Notes: generated from the sequence alone by a model not told the origin. DNA of 58,793 bases from Rhodospirillales bacterium (GCA_026196105.1 JAPHRK010000032.1:1-58793); one strand, 5' to 3'. Shown: positions 18,844 to 27,564, numbered from the stretch's first letter. A program made the numbers and translations.

Positions 18844-19593
18844 TTAAACCCCCCAAACTACCTTTGCGAACTTGGGATAAGGGTCTGCGACTTCCTCAGC
18901 GATTTGGCCTCTGAGCAGTTCCAGCAACTCAGGTTCCGGCACAGGTGTTTCCTTTAATCCATCAGCGATGGTGAAATCAAAGCCAGTGTTGTCCTGGATT
19001 TCCTCAAGGGAATGATCCGGATGGATGGTTTCTAAGCAGAAGCCGCCGCGCTTTTTATCAAAAGAGAAATGGCCTAAGCTTGTGACCAAGGCATAAGGAC
19101 CACCAGGACGGTAGACGCCGGGCTCACTTAAGCCTGGGGCACTAATGAAATCAACGGTTTCAACCATGGTACGGCGGGTGTGTTCTTCACGGAATAAAAT
19201 TACCCGAGGGACGACGAAATAGAGGAACCCTGAACCGAAAGAGCCAGACCAACGGGCTTTATGTTGCGGATAATCCCCAACGCCGACCAGATTGATATTT
19301 CCTTTGCCATCAATCTGTCCACCACTAAGGAAAAAAGCACCTATACGGCCTTGAGCGGCACAATCGAAGAGTTCGGTCACCCCGTCATTGAGAAATTGCA
19401 AGTTTTCGCTGAGCAAAATTGTCACCCGGGTCGAGCCACCGGAAAGCTTACGTTGCAAAAGGGCCGCAGAACCGGGAATAGGGGAAGAGACCCCGCAGGC
19501 CACATGCTCAATCCCTTTAAGCAGACGGGAGATCACGCAAATGAGCAGCTCTTCTTGGCTAAAATCGTAATGTGTTTCATTACTCTGCGGCAT
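18844..19593 (-). CDS. CoA-transferase family subunit B (IpdB-like)
   Basis: This 249-residue protein has the class I CoA-transferase beta-subunit fold: LSGGQIDGKGNINLVGVGDY and a conserved glycine-rich segment GSFGSG. The closest type I recognise is IpdB, partner of IpdA in steroid-ring or related ring-opening pathways. Where classical transferases have SENG with the catalytic glutamate, this protein reads SEN-Leu (62-65), so transferase activity should not be assumed. Its first 14 bases overlap the end of the alpha-subunit gene, so the two are translated together. Confidence 0.82.
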   Translation of the reverse strand: MPQSNETHYDFSQEELLICVISRLLKGIEHVACGVSSPIPGSAALLQRKLSGGSTRVTILLSENLQFLNDGVTELFDCAAQGRIGAFFLSGGQIDGKGNINLVGVGDYPQHKARWSGSFGSGFLYFVVPRVILFREEHTRRTMVETVDFISAPGLSEPGVYRPGGPYALVTSLGHFSFDKKRGGFCLETIHPDHSLEEIQDNTGFDFTIADGLKETPVPEPELLELLRGQIAEEVADPYPKFAKVVWGV

Positions 19594-20407
19594 TACGATT
19601 TTCCATGGTTACGTTGGAAGCCATGTATTCAGCAAAACCTTCTGGAGTCGCAGCTTGCCGGACATAATTTTCAAGATGAGGCTCATCAATATTGTATTCA
19701 TAAGGCTGACCCAAAGGCCAAGCGCCTTTTTCAACTTCAGCAATCCCTGAGATATAGAGGTTGGGTATCGTCGCAGGGGCTCTGAGCTTATCTTTATACA
19801 AATCATCGTCGATGATTTTCTCAACTGTGACATATGTCTTTTTGGCAGCATGGGCCAAGGTCATAAGCTCCCGTGTACTTCCGACCCACACATTGCCATT
19901 GCGATCAGCCAAAGGCGCATTAAACAAAGCGACATCAGGGACAATTGCTGGAAGCAAGACGATAGGGTCATCTTCTTCACCAAAGGGATTATCAATCACT
20001 TTATAATCGGGGCGATAGCGCAAAAGATCAGAGCCTAAAAGACCGCGCATAGGGATAAAGGGAATGCCTTTTTCACCAGCCTGGAGAGCCGAAATAATCG
20101 CCGGACAAGTGGAATCACGGAGCTCAATTGTGCTTGTCTTGACTGCCCGAACAAAGCAAGGAGCTTGACCTTGCTCATCCATGGTCACCCCAGCACTCTC
20201 CATAATCGACACACACCCTGCCCCGATCAGCATTTCAGCTTGGAAGCCCGATGTGGGTGCAGCTATCAGATGAAGATTACGACGACCTTGGCTAATCAAA
20301 GCCCGTGTTACCGCCATAGCCACCCCAGAACGAGAGGCAGGAATTGCTATTTGTGCACCATCAGGAATAGCCTGAGCAATGCTCTCAGCATCTGGATAAA
20401 TGATCAT
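19580..20407 (-). CDS. CoA-transferase family subunit A (IpdA-like)
   Basis: This 275-residue alpha subunit of a class I CoA-transferase-like heterodimer shows IPDGAQIAIPASRSGVAMAV at the N-terminus and VPDVALFNAPLADRNGNVWV (residues about 148-167), the conserved D-x-A-x-x-N-A core. It lies upstream of and overlaps the beta-subunit gene by 14 bases. The start has a GGAG ribosome site eight bases upstream and a TATAAT-like box about 40 bases further up. No other ring-degradation gene is adjacent, so the substrate remains open. Confidence 0.82.
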   Translation of the reverse strand: MIIYPDAESIAQAIPDGAQIAIPASRSGVAMAVTRALISQGRRNLHLIAAPTSGFQAEMLIGAGCVSIMESAGVTMDEQGQAPCFVRAVKTSTIELRDSTCPAIISALQAGEKGIPFIPMRGLLGSDLLRYRPDYKVIDNPFGEEDDPIVLLPAIVPDVALFNAPLADRNGNVWVGSTRELMTLAHAAKKTYVTVEKIIDDDLYKDKLRAPATIPNLYISGIAEVEKGAWPLGQPYEYNIDEPHLENYVRQAATPEGFAEYMASNVTMENRNAAE

Positions 20408-20461
20408 AACACAAACTCCGTTTGATTAGTTAGTGTGCGTATTATACGTGCTTTAGGCACA

Positions 20462-21424
20462 TTAAACTAGTTTATCTTTAGGCTCTTGCCCGGCAAAAAA
20501 AGCATCCAGGTTATCAAGAGCGCGAAAGCCCATGGCATTTCGGGTTTCAACAGTGGCACTACCAACGTGGGGCAACAAGAAGGTGTTTGGTAGATCGACA
20601 TAACCTTTATTCAGATTAGGTTCTCCCTCAAAAACATCGAGACCAGCGGCAGCAATCTTGCCTGATTTTAAAGCCACAATCAGAGCTTCATCATCTACCA
20701 CACCCCCCCTTGACGTATTCACCACAATGGCCCCATCAGGCAGCATGCTAATATGCTCTTCATTGAGAAATTTAACCGTTTCAGGGGTTGCTGGACAATG
20801 GAGCGAAAGGAAATCACAAAAGCCTAACAATCCTTGAGGACTATCGTGATAAATCGCCCCTTGTTCTAAATTATCGGGAAGACGGCTGCGATTGTGGTAA
20901 TGGATTGTCATGTCAAAGGCCCGAGCCCTCTTAGCAACCGCTTGACCAATACGCCCCATACCGAAAATACCAAGGCGCTTTCCTGTCACTTCAACTCCAA
21001 GCATATGAGTCGGTTTCCAGCCATCCCACTCGCCAGAACGGGCGTAAGCATTTCCTTCGTGTGCGCGACGCGCTGCCGTTAGCATCAGAAGCAAGGCAAT
21101 ATCAGCCGTGCAGTCGGTGAGCACATCTGGGGTGTTACTGACGACAAGGCTTCGGGTTTTGGCAGCATTGAGATCAATATGTTCATAACCAACAGAAAAA
21201 GTCGCGATCATTTTAATTGTATCTGGCAAGCTATTGATCAGAGTTTCATCAACTTTATCGGTGGGACAGACTAAAATTCCTTCTTTACCAACGGCTTGAG
21301 CCTGTATTTCTCCCGCCGATAAGGGTTTATCACTCAGGTTAACATCAGCCTGATAATCCTTCTCAATTCGCTCTAAAACAGCTTGAGGCAAGCGGCGGGT
21401 CACAAGAAGAGTTGGTTTTGGCAT
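20462..21424 (-). CDS. D-isomer-specific 2-hydroxyacid dehydrogenase (glyoxylate/hydroxypyruvate reductase type)
   Basis: This 320-residue NAD(P)-dependent oxidoreductase has the Rossmann motif LGIFGMGRIGQAVAKRARAF, the catalytic Arg region NTSRGGVVDDEAL, and the Glu/His relay in FEGEPNLN...LPHVGSAT. Family members reduce glyoxylate or hydroxypyruvate, or act on related 2-ketoacids. The exact substrate cannot be read from sequence. It is transcribed alone, with a 145-bp upstream gap shared with the divergent hemerythrin gene. Confidence 0.9.
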   Translation of the reverse strand: MPKPTLLVTRRLPQAVLERIEKDYQADVNLSDKPLSAGEIQAQAVGKEGILVCPTDKVDETLINSLPDTIKMIATFSVGYEHIDLNAAKTRSLVVSNTPDVLTDCTADIALLLMLTAARRAHEGNAYARSGEWDGWKPTHMLGVEVTGKRLGIFGMGRIGQAVAKRARAFDMTIHYHNRSRLPDNLEQGAIYHDSPQGLLGFCDFLSLHCPATPETVKFLNEEHISMLPDGAIVVNTSRGGVVDDEALIVALKSGKIAAAGLDVFEGEPNLNKGYVDLPNTFLLPHVGSATVETRNAMGFRALDNLDAFFAGQEPKDKLV

Positions 21425-21569
21425 TTATGGCTCCAATATTAGCTGTTACCCTAGTTAGCAACAGTCTATTGACCGCCGTCAAGGTATGGGTCACATTCTG
21501 CGCTTAATAAACAACCAAAGGCTAATATATGCCTTGGCCGATTTTTTGATGACGTGAGGAGAAACCCCC

Positions 21570-21968
21570 GTGGCGCTGCTAGAATTTAGAGATGACTTTA
21601 ATACAGGTAACAGCTCCATTGATCACGAGCATAAAGAACTGATCAACTTGATCAATGAGCTCCATGAAAGTCTTCAAAGCAAAGATACCAAAAATGACGT
21701 TGAGGATATCCTCGGTGAACTACACGGTCAGGTGAGCTCTCATTTCGCCTTGGAAGAAAAAGTCATGCGCGACATGAAATACGTCGAAGTCAACGAGCAC
21801 TGCGCCGACCACAACCGCTTACTTGGCGAGATTCTCGACATCGCCGATGCGGTCCATAATGACGAAAATTACGACTATATGCCCCGTCTAGAGCGCGAAG
21901 TCCAATCTTGGTTTGTGAACCATTTCAAAGAAATGGACGCAAGACTTCATGCAGTGCTGAAACATTAG
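21570..21968 (+). CDS. Bacteriohemerythrin
   Basis: This 132-residue single-domain hemerythrin carries the di-iron ligands in order: DHEHKELI (His-20 region), HFALEEKVM, HCADHNRLL and HFKEMDARL, matching the H...HxxxE...HxxxH...HxxxxD pattern. It binds oxygen reversibly and may serve for oxygen supply or sensing in microaerobic cells. The start is a GTG eight bases after AGGAG. It is divergent from the hydroxyacid dehydrogenase and appears monocistronic. Confidence 0.95.
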   Translation: MALLEFRDDFNTGNSSIDHEHKELINLINELHESLQSKDTKNDVEDILGELHGQVSSHFALEEKVMRDMKYVEVNEHCADHNRLLGEILDIADAVHNDENYDYMPRLEREVQSWFVNHFKEMDARLHAVLKH

Positions 21969-21982
21969 TTATCTTAAAGTAA

Positions 21983-22663
21983 CTAGCTCGCTTTTAAAAT
22001 CTCTACCGCGGCGTTGAGTTGGCTCATGCGTTCGTGGCTGCCGTATTCACCGTCAGGGTGGTGAATGGTGGCAAGCATACGAAAGCGGCCTTTGACAATA
22101 TTGAAATCTGGCCGGATCCCCGGAGGAAAACCTAAGACATGGAGCGCGTCTGAGCGGTTACTCACCCCATTGGGCAGGGGATCAAAAGACAAAACAGAAA
22201 CAATGGTTTTCAAACGCTCCATCTCTTCTGCTGCCTGAACCAACGCATGATCAGACTTAATCGCTTGTTGAGCATGGGCTTCAAGGGCTGCTTTTTCTTG
22301 CGCAGGCGTTAAGGGCTTGATGTTGACCTCGCCTGCTTCAACTGCCAAAGCCAAATTCAGCGCTTTTCGGATCATCTGGACGCTAAAGCCTGGAGCCATC
22401 CGAATTTGCAACCGGGGTTTACGTCGCCAAGGGCGTCCTTCTGAAGGACCCGATTTAAGAAAAACCGTTTCACGATCATCGGGCTCTGGCTCACCTGGGT
22501 CGGCGTAGGCATCAATGGTGTAGTAATCCACCACCAGCAAAACAGATCGGGCTAAATCCGCGACATTAACCTTTTTTGCCTTCGCCAAGACACTAACGGC
22601 ATCACGAAATGCGCTTGAACAGGGCACAGTATAGGAATGCTTTACTAACTTCTCGCCGTCCAT
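21983..22663 (-). CDS. J-domain protein with C-terminal DnaJ domain
   Basis: The last 60 or so of 226 residues form a J-domain: ALHVLGFPPGIRPDFNIVKG, then RFRMLATIHHPD with the diagnostic HPD tripeptide, then helix IV MSQLNAAVEILK. The N-terminal 150 residues are unassigned and contain a basic stretch (RPWRRKPRLQIRM). Such proteins stimulate Hsp70 (DnaK) ATPase on specific clients; the client is unknown. A C-terminal J-domain, rather than the usual N-terminal one, resembles the DjlA-like and alphaproteobacterial short forms. Confidence 0.8.
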   Translation of the reverse strand: MDGEKLVKHSYTVPCSSAFRDAVSVLAKAKKVNVADLARSVLLVVDYYTIDAYADPGEPEPDDRETVFLKSGPSEGRPWRRKPRLQIRMAPGFSVQMIRKALNLALAVEAGEVNIKPLTPAQEKAALEAHAQQAIKSDHALVQAAEEMERLKTIVSVLSFDPLPNGVSNRSDALHVLGFPPGIRPDFNIVKGRFRMLATIHHPDGEYGSHERMSQLNAAVEILKAS

Positions 22664-23034
22664 CTTGGCTCATTTACCCGTATTTCTTGCCATGGCAAGG
22701 GGAGCCGAGACTCCCGATTCATACTATAATTGGTGGCAAACCTTGATTATAACACCAAAACCTTCCCCTTGAGACACTTTACGAAAATTTCTTTCGCCGT
22801 CAACTACGATTGTGGGCAGAGACTCATTTAAGAAAATAACCCTTGAATTTGAGGGGCTAAGAGTCCCTCTTTTTTGTTACGCTTTCATAAGAATTTTCAA
22901 AATAGAGCCTCAAAATTCATCCCCGAATCGGGAAATATCTGCGTATGCAGTTATTTTTTTCCTGAGAATTTAGTTGATTCCGCAGTCGAAAGGACCGAGG
23001 GTTTGTCTAGATTAACTCTATATGGAATGAAGCC
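22664..23034. other. 371-bp gene-free interval with an orphan terminator
   Basis: No credible coding frame is present. The interval holds a TATAAT box at 22725-22730 and, about 120 bases on, an intrinsic terminator (22851-22875) with no gene ending before it on that strand. A small RNA is possible. The remaining 160 bases lead to the VOC gene. Confidence 0.6.
22851..22875 (+). terminator. Intrinsic terminator without an upstream gene
   Basis: GAGGGGCT, loop AAG and AGTCCCTC form an eight-pair stem (one G-U) followed by six Ts. The upstream gene on this side is on the opposite strand, so whatever RNA ends here is not a protein gene I can see. Confidence 0.8.
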
Positions 23035-23388
23035 ATGACTATGGAAAACCAAGATCGCACCATAAATTATATTGAGTTCAGTGTTAGTGATATCGCGAGG
23101 TCAAAAAAATTCTATGGCGCAGCATTTGGGTGGACTTTCTCAGATTATGGACCAACCTACTGTGAATTTACGGACGGCCATATGAAAGGGGGGTTTGATT
23201 CAGCAACCCCAGTTCGATCTGGCGGCCCTTTGATTGTTCTTTATGGGGCAGATTTAGAGGCCACCCAAAGGAAAGTCGAAGCCTCAGGCGGGAAAGTTGT
23301 TAAGCCTATTTTTGACTTCCCCGGAGGCCAGCGGTTTCATTTCACCGACCCAGATGGGTATGAACTTGCCGTATGGAGCGAAACCTAA
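23035..23388 (+). CDS. VOC (glyoxalase/bleomycin-resistance fold) family protein
   Basis: This 117-residue single VOC domain reads INYIEFSVSDIARSKKFYGA at the start and FHFTDPDGYELAVWSE at the end, the two ends of the beta-alpha-beta-beta-beta unit. Typical metal ligands of the second half (Glu of YELAVW) are present, but the usual first histidine is replaced in NYIEF. The substrate is unknown. It starts with ATG 23035 after a 160-bp non-coding stretch and converges on the solute-binding-protein gene with three bases between stops. Confidence 0.88.
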   Translation: MTMENQDRTINYIEFSVSDIARSKKFYGAAFGWTFSDYGPTYCEFTDGHMKGGFDSATPVRSGGPLIVLYGADLEATQRKVEASGGKVVKPIFDFPGGQRFHFTDPDGYELAVWSET

Positions 23389-23391
23389 TCA

Positions 23392-24156
23392 TCAATCAAG
23401 GTGAAGTGGTTTCAATATCTGGTCATAAAGCTTCTGATAAGTGCCATCGGCTTTGATCTCTTTAAGAGCCGCGGCGACTTTAGGGGCTAAGTGTTGATGT
23501 TTTTTATGAAGATACATGAACATTTTCATTTCCACCAAGGGCGGCATATGCACCTTTAAATTCTCAACCCCAACCATTTGAGAGACATGGAGCCCTTGCC
23601 AGCGTTCATAAAGGGCAACGTTAATTCTGCCCCGATTAAGCATTTTAAACATTTGTAGCGGGTCACGGAGTTTATCGACCATATTGCTATTTTTGATATT
23701 ATTTTCAAAAATCTTCCAGCCGTTTATATAGGCTACAGATAAGCCGTTTAAATCATCCCAAGTGGTGATGGGGTGAGTATAAGATGTGGTATAGGCAACA
23801 AATTGAGAGTTGATGGTTGTTTCTGGGATTGGGACCAAATTTGGATAATATTTTTCTAAACCTTCAATTCTTAATAGACAGCCATCAACGGCTCCCTGAT
23901 TTGCACTCACTAAAACCCGTTTAGGCGGCAAAACGTCAACGAGAACATCGATCCCAGCCCTTTGAAAAGCTTCTTTGGCGAGACTGTCAAGAAAACCCTG
24001 CTTGGTGTGAGACGACACCAAGGGATAGCTTACACCGGTTGCGATGGTTAAAGGTCTGGCTGTTGCTGAGTTCGGGGGAAGAGCCATCACCCCTAATAAA
24101 ACCAGGCATAGAAGCAACGAAAGGGAGGCAATCTGCCTCACGTCAGTTAACATCAT
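23392..24156 (-). CDS. Periplasmic solute-binding protein family 3 (PAAT type), stand-alone
   Basis: This 254-residue protein has a signal peptide (LSLLLCLVLLGVMALPPNSATA, cleavage near residue 33) and the SBP_bac_3 pattern GFLDSLAKEAFQRAGIDVLV ... GAVDGCLLRIEG ... DLNGLSVAYING ... ADGTYQKLYDQ. Members bind amino acids or similar solutes. No ABC permease or ATPase is nearby, and solitary proteins of this type are common in Rhodospirillales with undefined roles, so transport cannot be assumed. The 90-bp upstream gap is very AT-rich. Confidence 0.85.
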   Translation of the reverse strand: MMLTDVRQIASLSLLLCLVLLGVMALPPNSATARPLTIATGVSYPLVSSHTKQGFLDSLAKEAFQRAGIDVLVDVLPPKRVLVSANQGAVDGCLLRIEGLEKYYPNLVPIPETTINSQFVAYTTSYTHPITTWDDLNGLSVAYINGWKIFENNIKNSNMVDKLRDPLQMFKMLNRGRINVALYERWQGLHVSQMVGVENLKVHMPPLVEMKMFMYLHKKHQHLAPKVAAALKEIKADGTYQKLYDQILKPLHLD

Positions 24157-24246
24157 TCAAATCCCCAACTTAGGTAGTTTTTATTATTATTGCTACCTCT
24201 ATAGGTTGGCCTCATTTATAGCATATTTTTGATTTTTTTTCGCCTG

Positions 24247-25593
24247 TTATTTTCCGGCAACCATCATTTCTTCAAACCGAAGTGTTGGGGCGTTCACCGC
24301 ATATTTGAATTCTAAATCATTCGCAGGCGTTAGGTTCTTGAACATATCAATAAGATTACTGGCAATAGTGAGTTCGCTTACTGGGAAAAGAATTTCGCCA
24401 TTCTCAATCCAGTAACCTGCTGCCCCACGGCTATAATCGCCCGTCACCCCGTTAACTCCCATGCCCATCAGTTCGGTAACATAAAACCCACTCTTAATAT
24501 CAGCTCTTAGTTCTTCTGGGGAAACTGTTCCTGGTTCCATATAGAGGTTGGTCAAAGAAGGAGATGGGGGGCCTCCGGTGCCCCTTGCTGCATGTCCAGT
24601 GGTTTCAAGTTCCAACTGCCGGGCCGAAGCTAAATCAAGCACCCAGGTGGTGAGGTTTCCTTGGTCAATAATATTGGAGCGCTTATTGGCAATGCCTTCC
24701 CCGTCAAAGGGTTTAGATTTCAGGCCCCGTTTGCGGTGCGGATCATCAACAATGGTAATTGAGCTATCAAAAAGTTGCTCCCCCATTTTATCTTTGAGGA
24801 AGCTGCTGCCCCGGGCAATAGAGTTTCCATTAATCGCGCCGCTTAAATGCCCTAAAATCCCTGCAGAAACCCGTGGATCAAAAATGACGGGGACACTGGC
24901 GCTCTCAACCTTGCGAGGGTTGAGCCGTCTTACGGCTTTTTCACCTGCACTACGGCCAATTTCTTCCGGACTTGGCAAATCTTTTTCAAATACCGAAGTA
25001 GCGTAATCATAATCTCGCTCCATGCCGACCCCTTCACCTGCAATCACAGAAGCAGAGATACTGTTTCGAGAAACGCCGTAGCTCTGAGCAAAACCATTTG
25101 TCGCCGCTAAAGCAATTTCTGTTTTGCCCCAGCTGGCTTCTGCGCCTTCAGAATTCGTCACACCATCAACTGCCCGACCTGCTTCTTCCGCTCGCTTTGC
25201 CCAATCAGTTAAGACAGCCTCGCTTGGTTCCCAATCAGTACAAATTTCCAAATCATCGACTGATCCTGTAGTGATTTGTTTAGGGTCAGCAATACCACAG
25301 TAGGGGTCTTCAGGCGCAAGGCGCGCCATCGCAACGGCCCGTTCCGCTAATTCATCTAAAGCCTGAAGAGAATAATCTGAAGAGGAAACCACCGCTTGTT
25401 TTTTGCCGATAAAAACCCGCAACCCAAGATCACCGCCTTCTGAGCGTTCCAAACCCTCAAGTTTACCAAGGCGCTGGGCAACAGAAACAGAAATACCTTT
25501 CACCATCACGGCATCCGCACTTTCGGCACCCTTAGCTTTGGCGAGTTTCAATAAATCATCAAGCAAGGTGAGTTTATTTTGGTCGGTGGTCAT
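24247..25593 (-). CDS. pmbA: TldD/PmbA family protein, PmbA type
   Basis: This 448-residue member of the TldD/PmbA (TldE) family shows the N-terminal pattern GKLEGLERSEGGDLGLRVFI and the C-terminal GMGVNGVTGDYSRGAAGYWI. With TldD it forms a heteromeric protease known from microcin B17 maturation and CcdA degradation in E. coli. TldE carries no HExxH motif, and none is seen here. No TldD gene is in the window. The CcdA-like antitoxin at 42926 is an interesting potential client but the link is only inferred. Confidence 0.92.
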   Translation of the reverse strand: MTTDQNKLTLLDDLLKLAKAKGAESADAVMVKGISVSVAQRLGKLEGLERSEGGDLGLRVFIGKKQAVVSSSDYSLQALDELAERAVAMARLAPEDPYCGIADPKQITTGSVDDLEICTDWEPSEAVLTDWAKRAEEAGRAVDGVTNSEGAEASWGKTEIALAATNGFAQSYGVSRNSISASVIAGEGVGMERDYDYATSVFEKDLPSPEEIGRSAGEKAVRRLNPRKVESASVPVIFDPRVSAGILGHLSGAINGNSIARGSSFLKDKMGEQLFDSSITIVDDPHRKRGLKSKPFDGEGIANKRSNIIDQGNLTTWVLDLASARQLELETTGHAARGTGGPPSPSLTNLYMEPGTVSPEELRADIKSGFYVTELMGMGVNGVTGDYSRGAAGYWIENGEILFPVSELTIASNLIDMFKNLTPANDLEFKYAVNAPTLRFEEMMVAGK

Positions 25594-25746
25594 TAACTAC
25601 TCCGAAGTATTTTTAATTCGTCCTTCCCTTATATGGCATAGGCTCCCGGTGACACCAGAGACAAAGTAAACTTTGAAGAGAATGGCCTTTTTTTCCTGCT
25701 CTCAGGCTTTATGATGAGGTAACTTTAGTAAAGGAAACGATGTTTG

Positions 25747-26157
25747 ATGAAATTTTTCAAATATGGCCTTCTGGCCTTTGGCTTGATTGGTTTGACCCTG
25801 TTAGCTCAACCTGCTCAGGCAGAAACTGACCAGCAAAAGGCGCTAAGCGCTGGTGCCGTTAAAATTTTGGCAGCAGAAATTAATAAGCTTTATTTAGGTC
25901 GTGTGGTTTCAGGCAAAACCCGCAAGGGCTATGCCTACAAAACCCCAATTAAAGCTGATGGTTCTATTGAAGCCAATAAACGCCGAGGCGCCGGTAAGTT
26001 TTTGGTAATTGAAGACCAAGCTTGCATGCAGTTCAAAGGCTTGTGGGATGACAAACCCATGTGCTGGTCCCTCTATCGGGTCAGCAAGGATAAATACCAA
26101 ACCTTCCGCAAAGATGGCAGCTTATCAGCGGATGTTGAGTTTTTGCCTTTGAATTAA
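25747..26157 (+). CDS. Small secreted protein of unknown function
   Basis: This 136-residue protein starts MKFFKYGLLAFGLIGLTLLA and has a likely signal-peptide cleavage after AQA. The mature part (about 112 residues) has two cysteines (in DQACMQF and KPMCWSL) that could form a disulphide, and a repeated basic G-K-T-R-K-G-Y-A-Y stretch. I recognise no family with confidence; the layout resembles DUF995-type periplasmic proteins. The start is ATG 25747, just after an in-frame TTG. It is divergent from pmbA and converges on the zinc-ribbon gene. Confidence 0.7.
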   Translation: MKFFKYGLLAFGLIGLTLLAQPAQAETDQQKALSAGAVKILAAEINKLYLGRVVSGKTRKGYAYKTPIKADGSIEANKRRGAGKFLVIEDQACMQFKGLWDDKPMCWSLYRVSKDKYQTFRKDGSLSADVEFLPLN

Positions 26158-26165
26158 GATAACTT

Positions 26166-26423
26166 TTAAGCGCTTTTAGCAGCAGGGCATCCTGCATCAG
26201 CACATGAATTTGTCGCTGTTGAGCAGGCTGGCCCGTTGCTTTGCCAAGGCTTGCCGACAGTAGAACCAACAGAGGGTGCCATCAGAGCTTTATTAACGCT
26301 CGTGTCACCACAATCAGGGCAGGCCAACTCTCCAGTCTCTTTTTTGCTGTCATAGGACGACATGGTGCTGAACCACTCGTCAAATTGGTGGCCTTCGGTG
26401 CATTGTAGACGATATTTAATCAT
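26166..26423 (-). CDS. DUF1178-like zinc-ribbon protein (short)
   Basis: The 85-residue protein begins MIKYRLQCTEGHQFDEWFST, the signature of the DUF1178 family, followed by a CPDCGD half of a zinc ribbon and SVNKALMAPSV. It ends in a cysteine-rich tail (CSTATNSCADAGCPAA). Family members are usually about 140 residues, so this copy is short in its C-terminal half, or is a FmdB-like relative. The function is unknown. Confidence 0.7.
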   Translation of the reverse strand: MIKYRLQCTEGHQFDEWFSTMSSYDSKKETGELACPDCGDTSVNKALMAPSVGSTVGKPWQSNGPACSTATNSCADAGCPAAKSA

Positions 26424-26497
26424 TTAACTGACGTATCCATGAATATTGTTGGTAATTTAGGCTGCTATATAGCTTTCTAAGGCCTTTGCGTCCAGTT

Positions 26498-27436
26498 TTA
26501 GTCTTTCAACCAGTCATCAATAAGAGCTCTGGCAATAGAAACGGGCCGGGGAAGATAAAGCTTAAGCTCTTTCCTTGCTTCAATTTCTGAGCGCTTAAAC
26601 CAGCGCGCATCGTCCATCTCTTCCTTATTTACATTTAAGGTAATATCTGTAGCAGGTGCGCGCAAACCAACCATAATTGAGGCCGGGAAGGGCCAGGGCT
26701 GGGAGCCACAATAGACAACGTCCTTGGGTTCTACCCTGACACCTGCTTCCTCAAAAACCTCCCGGGCAACAGCTTCTTCCAGGCTCTCCCCTGGTTCAAC
26801 AAAACCTGCCAAAACAGAATACATTCCCCTGGGCCAAACGGCTTGGCGCCCAAGGAGGATCGCTTCTTCTCCATCAACTTCAGCCGTAATCAACATAATC
26901 ACTGCCGGATCAGTCCGTGGGAAACTTTCTTTGCCGCATTCATCACGGCTACATCGCCGCACGTGGCCTGCGTGACTAGACTTGGTTTCAGCACCGCAAC
27001 GACCACAATACATATGGGTCTTGTTCCAGTAAGCCATGCCTTTTGCAAAAGCCAGGCGAGACCCATCCTCAGGAGGGAGTAAGGTGCCAATGGTCCAGAG
27101 ATCATCAAAATGAGCCCCTGAAACCAGTTCTGCCGCCTCGTCCTTGGTCAAAAACGAGACATCAATGGCAAACCAGGCGGTTTCCTGTTCGTCTTCTCCC
27201 AGATAAATCCAATTTGAGTTCCCCTTCATCAGAGGCATTGCTTGATTTGAGGAAAGATATGCTGCCTTCACATCCCGGGTTTCACGTGGGGAGCCAACAA
27301 TCAGGTTTTTTTCCCGCCACACTGGGATAAACTGTGACGTAGGGTGGTCAATTCGTTCCAAAATCCACGGATCGTCTTTGCGTAAATGTGAAACACGATC
27401 GAGGCCGGAATTGGTATAATATAGATTTTTTTTCAT
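26498..27436 (-). CDS. nudC: NAD(+) diphosphatase, NudC type
   Basis: This 312-residue Nudix hydrolase carries a zinc ribbon (CGRCGAETKSS...RCSRDECGK) before the Nudix box GFVEPGESLEEAVAREVFEE-AGV. The downstream SQPWPFPASIMVGL motif (SQPWPFPxS) is diagnostic of NudC. It cleaves NADH to NMNH and AMP and also removes NAD caps from RNA. I start at ATG 27436; a TTG six codons upstream is less likely. It is divergent from a lipoprotein gene, with a perfect palindrome between them. Confidence 0.94.
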   Translation of the reverse strand: MKKNLYYTNSGLDRVSHLRKDDPWILERIDHPTSQFIPVWREKNLIVGSPRETRDVKAAYLSSNQAMPLMKGNSNWIYLGEDEQETAWFAIDVSFLTKDEAAELVSGAHFDDLWTIGTLLPPEDGSRLAFAKGMAYWNKTHMYCGRCGAETKSSHAGHVRRCSRDECGKESFPRTDPAVIMLITAEVDGEEAILLGRQAVWPRGMYSVLAGFVEPGESLEEAVAREVFEEAGVRVEPKDVVYCGSQPWPFPASIMVGLRAPATDITLNVNKEEMDDARWFKRSEIEARKELKLYLPRPVSIARALIDDWLKD

Positions 27437-27481
27437 GAGACTAAAATGACACAAGCTTTTGAAATCACCAAGAGTTCATAG

Positions 27482-27508
27482 AATAAATTCAACAATTGTT
27501 GATTTATT
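27482..27508. promoter_or_regulatory. Palindromic operator candidate between nudC and a lipoprotein gene
   Basis: TCAACAATTGTTGA (27489-27502) is a perfect 14-bp palindrome extended by AATAAAT and TTTATT flanks. It overlaps TTGATT (27499-27504), which with TACACT 16 bases downstream could form a promoter for the lipoprotein gene. The position suggests a repressor site; the protein is unknown. Confidence 0.5.
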
Positions 27509-27564
27509 CACAAACAAAGTTACACTATGGCTTAACTTGCAAGTGTATCTGGGGAGATAAACCC

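Noticed and set aside
22737-22875. 6S RNA in the gene-free interval
   Set aside because: The sequence does not form the long closing stem with a central bubble expected of 6S RNA; kept only as an unnamed small RNA candidate.
27278-27293. TTTCACGTG in nudC as a second parS site
   Set aside because: The right half reads GGGGAG instead of GAAACA, so the palindrome is broken and only the left half matches.
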